64,000 bases of DNA, taken from NCBI GenBank assembly GCA_040752025.1, contig JBFMFR010000007.1, positions 120,002 to 184,001 of the forward strand, read 5' to 3'. Each line of letters begins with the position of its first letter. Within the stretch, counting starts at the first letter, position 1. Shown here one piece after another: positions 41,122 to 49,439 of the stretch. The notes below the pieces were generated by a model. It did not search any database. It saw only the letters and a list, made by a program, of their open reading frames with translations, and was not told the origin of the DNA. The translations under genes were made by a program, and so were the position numbers. The stretch is from JBFMFR01 sp040752025. Lineage in GTDB: Bacteria > Chloroflexota > Anaerolineae > Anaerolineales > UBA4823.

Positions 41122-42014
41122 GGATTTGCACCTCCAGGGGCTAAGATTTGAACGGATAAGGGGGGAATGCCAACGTCAACCGGTTCCTGTTCAGCATCAA
41201 TCACCTGGCCCAGGGTAACTGTCCACAGGCCGGGGGCCAGGGTGTCGGAAGATTGGCGCAGCGGGAATACCACCTGGCCGAAGGCGTCGCTGATGTTGAT
41301 CACCTGATCTGCCTGCCCATCCTGGCGGGAAGTCAGGGCATAGCGTACGCCAGGCTCCAACCCGGTGCACCAGAAGACCTGGTAGCCGTCGAAGGCCGCC
41401 TTTTCCGGGTAGAAGCCGCAGCCCTTGGCAGCCGGTTCGGGTTGGTAGGAGTATTCGACCTTGAAGCTGAACTCCAGAGTCTGGGATGAACCGGTGAAGC
41501 GGTAGGTGTATTGGCCTGGCGGCGGGGCGTCCCTATCGTTGGCAGAAACGGGCAGGCGTTTGACTGCCAGCAGATAGCCCAGGCTGTCTGCTTCAGCGCT
41601 CTTGTTGAGCAGCACACCTTGCTCGGCATGGATCAGGGCCACCGCCACGGCTTCACCCGGCAAAAAGCCCTCGCCGAAGGCAGCAATCATCTGCCCGGCG
41701 CCATAGGTCAGGCCCTGGTTGTCTGCGGCCAGCACAGGCAGCGGCAGTGTTTCTGGAATGTCAGTAGCAGAAATGACTTGCGGAGTAGTTGGAAGTGCAG
41801 TTTCTTGTGCGCTTCGCGGTACTTTCATAGTTGGCGATAAGGTCTTGGTAGCAACCGGGCGAATGGGAGATTCTTTCCTGACAGGGGCAGTGACCAATTT
41901 TGCGGATTGGTTTGTGATTGCTGTGGCTTCTGCAGGGTGCGCGTCCTGGCAGGCTGAGAGTAGCAACGCCAGAATGGTGAGAATGAGCAGGGAAAATCTG
42001 ATAGCAGGTTTCAT
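41118..42014 (-). CDS. lipoprotein, first gene of the Tad operon
   Basis: 298 aa. Lipobox LLLSAC at residues about 17-22 gives Cys22 as lipidation site. A linker rich in Thr/Pro leads to a domain shared with the protein at 39524 (AAFGEGFLPGEAVAVALIHA, then QVFWCTGLEPGVRYALTSRQ). It is exposed on the outer face. ATG 42014 has AAGGAG 6 nt upstream and lies 27 bp after the leader terminator. It may anchor the pilus-associated complex. Confidence 0.7.
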   Translation of the reverse strand: MKPAIRFSLLILTILALLLSACQDAHPAEATAITNQSAKLVTAPVRKESPIRPVATKTLSPTMKVPRSAQETALPTTPQVISATDIPETLPLPVLAADNQGLTYGAGQMIAAFGEGFLPGEAVAVALIHAEQGVLLNKSAEADSLGYLLAVKRLPVSANDRDAPPPGQYTYRFTGSSQTLEFSFKVEYSYQPEPAAKGCGFYPEKAAFDGYQVFWCTGLEPGVRYALTSRQDGQADQVINISDAFGQVVFPLRQSSDTLAPGLWTVTLGQVIDAEQEPVDVGIPPLSVQILAPGGANP

Positions 42015-42040
42015 TACAACTCCTTAAATGTGGGATAGGT

Positions 42041-42081
42041 AAACAAAAAGAGCGTTTCTGTCCAGAGGACAAAAACGCTCT
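42041..42081 (-). terminator. leader terminator / attenuator before the Tad operon
   Basis: Stem AGAGCGTTT-x-TGTCC / GGACA-x-AAACGCTCT (14 pairs, one mismatch, loop AGA) followed on the minus strand by TTTTTGTTT. It starts about 43 nt after the predicted transcript start. The same geometry is found before flp. Confidence 0.8.
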
Positions 42082-42130
42082 AAACGCAACTGCGCGCCAA
42101 TGCGTGCAGGGGTGCATTTCAACGAGGGGG

Positions 42131-42159
42131 ATTATAAGCCAATATCAAGTGCCTGTCAA
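42131..42159 (-). promoter_or_regulatory. consensus promoter of the Tad operon
   Basis: TTGACA (42154-42159), 17 bp, TATAAT (42131-42136) on the minus strand, a perfect sigma70 consensus. The -10 continues as TATAATCCCCCTCGTT, the box shared with the pilin operon. A strong promoter blocked by a strong terminator points to control after initiation. Confidence 0.85.
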
Positions 42160-42309
42160 GAGAATGCTATTATGGCATTTTCTATGCAGGATCTACGAGG
42201 ATCGCATGTACAACCGCTCTTTTGAAAGCCGTTCCTCCCAAAGCCGCTGGTGTATCAAAATCGTTTATAATCGAGCGAGATTGCCTGAATTGACAAGGCT
42301 GTTACTTCT

Positions 42310-45300
42310 GTGGAAATCTCCATCCAACTGCTTGGCGGTTTTGCCATCCTGCTCGATCAACGCCCGCTCAACCTGGCGTATATCGCCCGGCTGCGACTGC
42401 TGCTGGCGTATTTAGCATCGCATCCCAACTGCCCCACCCCACGGGCGCAGGCAGCTTTCCAACTATGGCCCGATTCGAGCGAGAAGCAGGCGCTGACCAA
42501 CCTGCGCAAGCTGCTGCACCATCTGCGCCAGGAGTCGCCTGAGGCGGCGCAGCTCGTAGAGATGGACGCGCGCCAGCTTCGGCTTTGCACTGCGGAAAAC
42601 GTGCGGGTGGATGTGATCGAGTTTGCCTTTGCCGTAGAGCAGGCTGCCGGCTATCGCAAGGCCAATCAAAGCCAGGCTGAACTGGCCGCCTTGCAGCAGG
42701 CTGCGGCGCTCTACCGCGGCGACCTGCTGCCGGGAAGTTACGAGGAATGGGTGATTGACGCGCGCGACAGCCTGCGGCAGAAATTCATCCAGAGTCTCGA
42801 CCGGCAGATTCTCTTGCTGGAACAGCGCAACCGCTATGGTGAGGCCACCCACATTGCTGCGCAGCGGCTGCGCTCAGATCCATTGAGCGAAGAAGGTTAT
42901 CGCCAATTGATCCGCCTGCACGCGTTGAACGGAGATCGCGCCGCGGCGCTGGGGATATACCATACCTGTGCCGAAACGCTCTCAGCGCAGTTCGGCGTCC
43001 AGCCAGGCGAAGCCACCCAGCAGCTTTACAGGCGCCTGTTTCACAAGGTGGATGCGCCTGAGCCGCCCGCGCCGCCGCTTTCACATCCCCTGGTGGGACG
43101 CGAAGCAGAATGGCAGGCGCTGCTGGCCGCCTGGCGGCAGGCCAACGCCGCCGGCGTTCACCTGCACATCCTGCGCGGCGAGCCGGGCATCGGCAAGACG
43201 CGCCTGGCCGAAGATTTTCTGCTCTGGGCAAAACGCCAGGGGCTGGCGACGGCCGGCGCGGCCTGCTATGAAAGCGGCATGGGAAGCTCGTTTGCGCCGC
43301 TGGCGGCCTGGCTGCGCAAACGGCCGCTGCACTGGCTGGGCGACCTCCAGCGGCGCGAGGTTGCGCGCATCTTGCCGGAGCTGCTGACCGAGAACGACGC
43401 GCCGCCTTCACCGATCAGCGATGGCTGGCAGCAGATCGGTTTTTACGACGCCCTGATCCAGGCGCTCAGTGGAGACGATCCCGCGCTGCTGGTACTGCTC
43501 GATGATATCCAATGGTGCGACCGCGACACGCTGGAATGGTTGAGCTATCTCGTCCACACGCGCCCGGAGGCAAAAATCCTGATCCTGGCAACCCTGCGCG
43601 AGGGGGAAATGATCGAAAATTCGCCGGTCAAAAACCTGCTTGCCGCCCTGCGCCAGCAAGACCAGTTGAGCGAGACTGACCTGCCGCGCCTGGACGCCAG
43701 ACAGACCGCCGCCCTGGCTGCCAGCATTTGTGGCAGGGAGATTTCTGAGGCGTTTATCTTCCGCGCATCAGAAGGCGTGCCGTTATTCGTGGTCGAGATG
43801 GCGCGCAGCAACCTGGATGCCATCCCAGCGGACAGGGTTGGCCTAAAAGAATTTTCGCCCCGGTTGCAGGCAACGCTTCTTAGGCGGTTGGGACGCTTGA
43901 GCGATACGGCGCGCTTACTGGCCCAGGTCATCGCTGTGCTGGGGCAAGAATTTTACCTGTCGTTGATCTGCGCCGTTTCGGACATGGCTGAAGTCGAGGC
44001 CATGCTGGCGCTGGACGAGCTGTGGCAGAGGCGCATCGTGCGCGAAACCGGCAGCGGCAAGTACTATTTCAGCCACGAACGGCTGAGCGAGGCGGCGCTG
44101 CTCGATCTCAGCCCGGTGCGCCGGCGCTGGCTGCATCTGCAAGCTGCACGTGCGCTCGAACAAAGCGAAGAAAACTATGGATTAGCTGCTGGACATTATG
44201 CCGAGGCGGGTGAGACCAGCCGGGCGGCGCAGGCATTCGCAAAGGCTGCGCAACATGCCGCCGGCCTGTTTGCGCTGGAAGAAGCGCGCAGCCTGGCAGA
44301 GCAGGCTTTGGCGCTGGCAACGCGCCCGGGATATGAAACTCATGAACTGTATGGCAATATCCTCAGCCTGATGGGGCTGCTTCAGCCGGCCAGCGAAGCC
44401 TATGGCCGGGCGTTGGTAGCCTGCCAGGCGGCAGATTGGCAGGCCCAGGCGCGGCTGCACCGCCGGATTCTGAACTGCATCTGCCGCGTGGATTACAACG
44501 GCGCCCGCAATGCCTACCAACAAGGCTCGGCTGACCTGCTGAAAGCGCCCAAAAAAGACGCCGGCTATTGGGAAGAATGGTTGGAGCTGCACCTGAGTTG
44601 GATAAGTTCTAATTATTTTGCCGTCAACGCTGAGGAAGTTGAACGGATTCTGCAAAGGATGGAAAAGCCACTCGAACGCTGGGGAACGCCGCTGCAAAAA
44701 AACCAGTACCGGCATTACGTTTTGCTGCATGGGCTGCTCGCCCAACGCTTCGTCGCTACGGCGGAACAACTGCACATCGCCCGGCAGAACGTAGCCGCGG
44801 CGCGCCATCTGAATTCCTCATTTCAGGTGGCCGAATACCTGAGTTCGCTGGGGTTCATCGCCTTTATGGCGGGGGATTTCGAGCAGAGCATCCAGGCTTA
44901 CCAAGAAAGCCTGGCAACGGCTGAAGCGCGCCACATGTTCAATATCATGGAACGCTGTTATGCATATCTATCACTGGTGTACCGCCGCCAAAAGCAGCCG
45001 GAGCAGGCCGCGGCGATCCTGGAACGCCTGGCGAAAACCGTAGAGCAAACCAACCTGCGCACCTATGTGATGCTGATAGCCGCCCAGCGCGCCTGGCTGG
45101 CCTATCTTGCCGGGGATATGGAAACCGCCCGCGCCAGGACAGACGAGGCGCTAAAGGGTTGGGGGCAGGAAAGGATGCAGTATCCATTGCAATGGGCGGG
45201 CAGAATGACGCTGCTGGCGCTGGAGGTGCAAGAACAGCGTTGGGAGCAGGCCGGCGAACAGGCGCAGGTCTTGCTTCAACCCGCTCAACAAAAGCTTTCG

Positions 45301-45408
45301 CCGGCGATGATTTCAGCCCTGCAGGCTGCGCTCGATTATGAGACGCTAGAATCAGCGGAGCATTGGCAGCAGGCTGTGGCTACGGCTACCCTTGAAGGGT
45401 ACCTGTAA
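42310..45408 (+). CDS. BTAD-type transcriptional regulator with AAA ATPase and TPR domains
   Basis: 1032 aa. N-terminal OmpR/SARP-like winged helix (about 1-90, EISIQLLGGFAILLDQRPLN), BTAD helices (about 95-240, with LYRGDLLPGSYEEW and RQLIRLHALNGDRAAALGIY), an ATPase (Walker A LRGEPGIGKTRLAE about 289-302, Walker B LLVLLDDIQW about 393-402) and a long TPR-like C-terminal half. GTG start at 42310 is used. It belongs to the large SARP/LAL-like activators. It is divergent from the Tad operon across 295 bp, with TATAAT at 42266-42271 reading toward it, so it is a candidate regulator of that operon. Confidence 0.85.
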   Translation: MEISIQLLGGFAILLDQRPLNLAYIARLRLLLAYLASHPNCPTPRAQAAFQLWPDSSEKQALTNLRKLLHHLRQESPEAAQLVEMDARQLRLCTAENVRVDVIEFAFAVEQAAGYRKANQSQAELAALQQAAALYRGDLLPGSYEEWVIDARDSLRQKFIQSLDRQILLLEQRNRYGEATHIAAQRLRSDPLSEEGYRQLIRLHALNGDRAAALGIYHTCAETLSAQFGVQPGEATQQLYRRLFHKVDAPEPPAPPLSHPLVGREAEWQALLAAWRQANAAGVHLHILRGEPGIGKTRLAEDFLLWAKRQGLATAGAACYESGMGSSFAPLAAWLRKRPLHWLGDLQRREVARILPELLTENDAPPSPISDGWQQIGFYDALIQALSGDDPALLVLLDDIQWCDRDTLEWLSYLVHTRPEAKILILATLREGEMIENSPVKNLLAALRQQDQLSETDLPRLDARQTAALAASICGREISEAFIFRASEGVPLFVVEMARSNLDAIPADRVGLKEFSPRLQATLLRRLGRLSDTARLLAQVIAVLGQEFYLSLICAVSDMAEVEAMLALDELWQRRIVRETGSGKYYFSHERLSEAALLDLSPVRRRWLHLQAARALEQSEENYGLAAGHYAEAGETSRAAQAFAKAAQHAAGLFALEEARSLAEQALALATRPGYETHELYGNILSLMGLLQPASEAYGRALVACQAADWQAQARLHRRILNCICRVDYNGARNAYQQGSADLLKAPKKDAGYWEEWLELHLSWISSNYFAVNAEEVERILQRMEKPLERWGTPLQKNQYRHYVLLHGLLAQRFVATAEQLHIARQNVAAARHLNSSFQVAEYLSSLGFIAFMAGDFEQSIQAYQESLATAEARHMFNIMERCYAYLSLVYRRQKQPEQAAAILERLAKTVEQTNLRTYVMLIAAQRAWLAYLAGDMETARARTDEALKGWGQERMQYPLQWAGRMTLLALEVQEQRWEQAGEQAQVLLQPAQQKLSPAMISALQAALDYETLESAEHWQQAVATATLEGYL

Positions 45409-45440
45409 GACGAGGCGAGCGCAGCGCACCGCAGACAGGA

Positions 45441-45535
45441 AAGGTGCGTTGCACGTGGTTTCGCGCGATGCACCTGGGGGTGGAGACGCGACCGGCAGGT
45501 GCAACGCACTCAAAGAGCGAGTGCATCGCACCCTT
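45441..45535. repeat. REP-like inverted and direct repeat cluster
   Basis: Several copies of a GGTGCGTTGCAC / GTGCAACGCAC / GAGTGCATCGCACC type unit in both orientations within 95 bp, just after the BTAD gene. GCACTC-7nt-GAGTGC (45506-45524) forms a stem. It may terminate or stabilise the transcript. No gene is seen in 45409-45652. Confidence 0.5.
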
Positions 45536-45652
45536 AAGTTTGTAATTCTCATCTAATTTATATTTTTTAGCCCGCCAGGGAACGCTTTGGGAACGCTGCT
45601 TTTGATATGATGCAGGCAGAATTGACCTGATCAATATCGAAAGGAGCAAACC

Positions 45653-46540
45653 ATGTTTATTCTGATTGTTGGCGCAACCGGAGTCTTGGGAAAAGAAGCC
45701 ACCCAACAACTGCTCGCTGCCGGGCATAAAGTGCGGGCGATGACGCGTGATCTCGATAAAGGCGCAACTCTACGCGCCATGGGCGCTGAAGTGGTACAGG
45801 GCGACCTGATCGACCCTGCCTCGCTCAAGAAAGCCTGCCAGGGCGTGGAGGCTGTATTGGCCGCCGCCCACCAACTCATGGGCGCCGGGAAATACACCTC
45901 CGAGGCGGTGGATGATGCCGGGCACCGCGCCCTGATCGATGCCGCCAAAGCCGCCGGTGTGAAGCACTTCGTGTACACTTCCGCCCAGCACGTCTCGCCT
46001 GACCATCCCACCGATTTCTACCGCGCCAAAGCCAAAGTAGAAGCCTACCTCAAAGCCAGCGGGTTGAGCTATACCATCCTGCGCCCGCCGGCTTTCATGG
46101 AATGGCATGTGCACAACCTGCTGGGAGCAACCATCCTGACCACCGGCAAGACCACCATCTATGGCAAAGGGGATAACCCGATCAACTTCATGGCCGGGGT
46201 GGATGTGGCGCGTTTTGCCGTGCTGGCGCTGACCGATCCGCGCCTGAAAAACCGCAGCCTGGATATTGGCGGCCCGGATAACCTGAGCAAGAACCAGGTG
46301 GTCAAGCTGTACGAGAAATACGCCGGGCGCACTGCCAGAGTATCGCACGTGCCGACCGGGATGATGAAAGTGATGGGGCCGATCCTGCGCCCGCTGCAGC
46401 CGGTGATCAGCCGCCTGATGGCCTTCAGCGTGTGGGCTGACACCGCCAATCAAAAGTTCGACCCGACCGCAATGTTGAAAGAATTCCCCATGACGCTGAC
46501 GCACGTGGAAGACTTCGTGCGCGCAGTCAATGCAAAGTAG
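45653..46540 (+). CDS. NmrA-like NAD(P)-binding protein
   Basis: 295 aa. Rossmann start ILIVGATGVLGKEATQQLLA (GxxGxxG), VVQGDLIDPASLKKAC, and YTSAQHVSPDHPTDFYRAKA, an atypical SDR of the NmrA/YwnB type without a clear catalytic Tyr-Lys pair in the usual setting. It binds NAD(P) and may be a redox sensor or reductase. ATG 45653 has AAGGAG 7 nt upstream. Confidence 0.85.
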   Translation: MFILIVGATGVLGKEATQQLLAAGHKVRAMTRDLDKGATLRAMGAEVVQGDLIDPASLKKACQGVEAVLAAAHQLMGAGKYTSEAVDDAGHRALIDAAKAAGVKHFVYTSAQHVSPDHPTDFYRAKAKVEAYLKASGLSYTILRPPAFMEWHVHNLLGATILTTGKTTIYGKGDNPINFMAGVDVARFAVLALTDPRLKNRSLDIGGPDNLSKNQVVKLYEKYAGRTARVSHVPTGMMKVMGPILRPLQPVISRLMAFSVWADTANQKFDPTAMLKEFPMTLTHVEDFVRAVNAK

Positions 46541-46559
46541 GGGCGGACGGCGTCCGCCC
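46541..46559 (+). terminator. hairpin directly after the NmrA-like gene
   Basis: GGGCGGAC-GGC-GTCCGCCC, a perfect 8-bp stem starting at the base after the stop codon. Related degenerate units (GCATCCGCCC, TGTCCACCC) follow to about 46610. No T-run, so termination is uncertain; it also looks like an interspersed repeat. Confidence 0.5.
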
Positions 46560-46664
46560 ACGGGCAGCATCCGCCCACAGATGGTGTCCACCCATGCATG
46601 GCGTCAATCCAATATTGGCAGCCGCGCCGCCTGGCGCGTTTAAACCTATTTTCGTTGAAAGGAG

Positions 46665-46918
46665 GTATCCGTTCAGTTGGTATCTCGGAATGCTTGTTTT
46701 TGACGGTTTTTTGTCCTAAAAAGTGTTTTTTGGGGCAAAACTCACCTCAAAATGCTAAAAATATGGAGTTTGCAAGTATAACCTAGCATTTTTGCCTACC
46801 CAACTGAACAGCAGCGGAAGCTATCGGAAATATTGAAGCCGAGCTTGATTATATTAATAAAGTTTGCAAGTTTCTTGATATCAAAATGCACCACCGCGCT
46901 AACCAACTGAACGGATAC
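46665..46918. mobile_element. 254-bp MITE-like element
   Basis: Perfect 17-bp terminal inverted repeats (GTATCCGTTCAGTTGGT at 46665-46681 and its complement at 46902-46918), flanked by an exact 8-bp direct repeat GAAAGGAG (46657-46664 and 46919-46926). An extra partial copy of the end (CCCAACTGAAC) lies inside near 46799. There is no transposase gene. The right-hand GAAAGGAG duplicate now forms the ribosome site for the DUF1059 gene at 46933. Confidence 0.85.
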
Positions 46919-46932
46919 GAAAGGAGTTTGTC

Positions 46933-47124
46933 ATGTTGAAATTTGCCTGTAAGGATGCCGGTGTAGATTGTGATTTTGTTGCCACTGGCGCAACAGCCGA
47001 GGAAGTAAAACAGAATGCATTTGCTCACGCCCAAGCAGCCCACGAAGAAATTCTGAGCAAAATGAGCGAGGAGCAGCTTGCGCAGCTCAACCAGACCCTC
47101 GAAGCCAATATCAAGACAGAATAG
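46933..47124 (+). CDS. DUF1059 family small protein
   Basis: 63 aa, typical length. FACKDAGVDCDFVATGATAE (paired Cys), then EEVKQNAFAHAQAAHEE and a C-terminal helix. The role of this family is unknown. The ribosome site AAGGAG, 7 nt upstream, is supplied by the target duplication of the MITE, so the insertion left translation intact while moving any promoter 262 bp away. Confidence 0.8.
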   Translation: MLKFACKDAGVDCDFVATGATAEEVKQNAFAHAQAAHEEILSKMSEEQLAQLNQTLEANIKTE

Positions 47125-47133
47125 TTGTGCGCC

Positions 47134-47167
47134 AGACCTGGCAGATTTTTTGAAACCTGCCAGGTCT
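47134..47167 (+). terminator. hairpin after the DUF1059 gene
   Basis: AGACCTGGCAG, 12-nt loop, CTGCCAGGTCT: perfect 11-bp stem. A second stem GGTTGAAAT/ATTTCAACC (about 47263-47286) follows before the hydrolase. The first is likely a terminator or interspersed repeat. No gene is seen in 47125-47334. Confidence 0.5.
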
Positions 47168-47334
47168 CGTCACATACGCCGAAATAAAGGCGGCTGGCTT
47201 ATTGGTTTCATTCGAGTTTTCAGCCGGCAATCATGAAATCATTGTCGTGAGGCCCAACGGAGTGGTTGAAATCTTGAAATTTCAACCCTGATCCGCATAA
47301 AGCGGAACTTTACCAGCCGAAGGAGTGTATGAAG

Positions 47335-48195
47335 ATGATCCAATCCAAAACAGCCGCCTTGAATGGCGTTGAAATTCACTATGTCGAAGCCGGGCCGACC
47401 GGGCCGGCGCTGGTCATCCTGCACGGCATCACCGGCTCGCATACCAGTTTCCTGCACCTGATCCCGGCCCTGGCGCAGCAGGCGCACGTGTACGCCCTCG
47501 ACCTGCGCGGGCATTATCTCTCCAGCCATACACCGGGAGCGTACCAACTGGCCGATTATGGGCAGGATGTGGTCGCCTTCCTGCAAAGCGTGGTCAGGCA
47601 GCCGGCGCTCCTGGTTGGGCATTCCCTGGGCGGTATGGCGGCGGTTTGGGCAGCCGCCCATGCCCCCGAGTGGGTCCTGGGCGTCTTTTTAGAAGAGCCG
47701 CCGCTGTTCATCGCCCAACCGCCGCGCTGGCAGCAAAGCCTTTTCTATGGCCTGTTCGCCTACCTGCGCCAGCAACTGCGCCAGTACCATGCCGGTGGGG
47801 GAACGCTGGAAAACATGATTGCCAGCGTGGCAGGATCGCCGGCAAACGCCAACCAAACCATGCTGGAAGCTTTTGGTCCCGATTTGGTGCGCCTGCGCGC
47901 CATGGAACTCGATCAAATGGATGTGACTGTCCTGGATATCGCCATCGACGGGCTTCTCTTAGGCCAGGAAGACCCGGATGCCCTGCTGCGCCAGGTTCGC
48001 TGCCCGGCGGCCCTGCTGGCCGGCCAGGTGGAATTCGGCGGAGCGCTGGAACCAGACGATGTGCAGCGCATCCTGTTGGATTTGCCATCCTGTTCTCATA
48101 CCGTTTTCGAGCAGACCGGGCATCTCATTCATCGAGAAAAACCGCAAGCGTACTTGCAGGCGTTACAAAATTTCATCACAGGAGCAATCCAGTGA
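47335..48195 (+). CDS. alpha/beta-hydrolase
   Basis: 286 aa. ILHGITGSHTSFLHLIPALA (oxyanion region HGxxG), nucleophile Ser in LLVGHSLGGMAAVWA (GxSxG), likely Asp in the LLAGQVEFGGALEPDD region and His in FEQTGHLIHREKP. Broad hydrolase family, substrate unknown. I prefer the ATG at 47335, with AAGGAG 9 nt upstream, over 47329. Confidence 0.85.
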   Translation: MIQSKTAALNGVEIHYVEAGPTGPALVILHGITGSHTSFLHLIPALAQQAHVYALDLRGHYLSSHTPGAYQLADYGQDVVAFLQSVVRQPALLVGHSLGGMAAVWAAAHAPEWVLGVFLEEPPLFIAQPPRWQQSLFYGLFAYLRQQLRQYHAGGGTLENMIASVAGSPANANQTMLEAFGPDLVRLRAMELDQMDVTVLDIAIDGLLLGQEDPDALLRQVRCPAALLAGQVEFGGALEPDDVQRILLDLPSCSHTVFEQTGHLIHREKPQAYLQALQNFITGAIQ

Positions 48196-48245
48196 AAAAG
48201 TTTGCCTGGAAAGATCTGTTCATTATAAGAAAACAGGAGATTTGA
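48192..48245 (+). CDS. possible 17-aa peptide or gene fragment
   Basis: GTG overlaps the hydrolase stop (GTGA) and gives KKFAWKDLFIIRKQEI before TGA. It may be a truncated gene start or a chance frame; the downstream ribosome site CAGGAG lies inside it. Confidence 0.2.
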   Translation: MKKFAWKDLFIIRKQEI

Positions 48246-48246
48246 G

Positions 48247-49368
48247 ATGGTAAATAAGTATCGCTTCTATTCTTTTGTGCGCTTTGCCCTGGCATTGACG
48301 ATTCTGATCGGAGGGCTGCATCGTTCCGCTGGCCCGGCGCTGGCAGCAGCGCAGTTTAACATTATTGGCCCGGCAGGCAGCGTCCGGTTTGGTACATCGG
48401 TCACGGTTTTGCCCAATGGCAATATCGTGATCACCGACCCCAATTACAATGGCGGGCTGGGCGTGGATGTAGGAGCGGTGTACCTGTACAACGGCGCTAC
48501 CGGCGCGCAGATCAGCATGTTGACCGGGACGACTGCCGGCGACCAGGTGGGTTCTGGCGGGATTACCGTGCTGAGCAACGGCAACTACGTGGCGCGCAGC
48601 CCGTTTTGGGATAACGACATTGCCGCTGACGTCGGGGCGGTCACCTGGGGGAGCGGGGTGAGCGGAGTATCGGGCGCAGTCTCGGCAGCCAACAGCCTGG
48701 TGGGCAGCACAGGGGGCGACCAGGTAGGTGGTTTAAGCGTGGTGGCGTTGAACAACGGCAATTACGTGGTCATAAGCTATCATTGGGATAACGGCGCTGC
48801 CGCGGATGCTGGGGCAGTCACCTGGGGAAATGGCGCTACCGGTACAAGCGGTGTGATATCGGCAGCCAACAGTCTGGTGGGCAGCACAGTGAACGATTAT
48901 ATTGGTAATGGCCTTGTGAAGGCATTGGACAACGGCAATTATGTAGTGAGCAGCCCCTATTGGAATATAGGCGGAATTAAGAAAATTGGAGCGATCACCT
49001 GGGGAGATGGGACAACCGGGATCACCGGCACGCTTTCAGCGGCAAACAGCCTGGTGGGCAGCGATGAATATGATCAAGTCGGTAAGGTGACCGCGTTGAG
49101 CAATGGCGGCTATGTGGTGGAGTCCCCCTATTGGAATGATGGCGAAATTATGGATGTTGGAGCGATCACCTGGGGCTTTGGAGCAGGCATGATCACGGGG
49201 GCGGTGAACGAAAACTTTAGCGTAATGGGAGCGGCAGCCAACGGAGGACCGTATTTGCGCTATGCGTACGATCCTTTCTACAGGCAGCTTGTTGTTGGCC
49301 GCCCGTATGACAACATCGTCACCATCCTGAAACCAACGAATATTTTCCTGCCATTATTGGTCAAGTAG
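48247..49368 (+). CDS. secreted repeat protein (beta-propeller-like) with C-terminal FLPLL motif
   Basis: 373 aa. Signal peptide (about 1-32, ending ALAAA). Four to five repeats of about 61 residues follow, with the unit N-x-GNYVV-x-S-x-x-W-D-N, D-x-GA-x-TWG-x-G and SAANSLVGS, as in integrin-like or FG-GAP-type propellers. It ends TNIFLPLLVK, one of five such ends in the window. It is exported and probably surface-bound. Confidence 0.75.
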   Translation: MVNKYRFYSFVRFALALTILIGGLHRSAGPALAAAQFNIIGPAGSVRFGTSVTVLPNGNIVITDPNYNGGLGVDVGAVYLYNGATGAQISMLTGTTAGDQVGSGGITVLSNGNYVARSPFWDNDIAADVGAVTWGSGVSGVSGAVSAANSLVGSTGGDQVGGLSVVALNNGNYVVISYHWDNGAAADAGAVTWGNGATGTSGVISAANSLVGSTVNDYIGNGLVKALDNGNYVVSSPYWNIGGIKKIGAITWGDGTTGITGTLSAANSLVGSDEYDQVGKVTALSNGGYVVESPYWNDGEIMDVGAITWGFGAGMITGAVNENFSVMGAAANGGPYLRYAYDPFYRQLVVGRPYDNIVTILKPTNIFLPLLVK

Positions 49369-49439
49369 GCGTTCCCTAAAATAGCGCCAGTTCCAGAAAC
49401 GCCGGCGCAACAAAGGTAAAGCGCAAGAGGAGTAGAAAC

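Noticed and set aside
45441..45535. CRISPR-like array
   Set aside because: Repeat units are short, in both orientations and unevenly spaced, so it is a REP-like cluster.
46598..46786. 62-aa plus-strand frame
   Set aside because: It runs from degenerate hairpin repeats into the MITE end and has no coding character.
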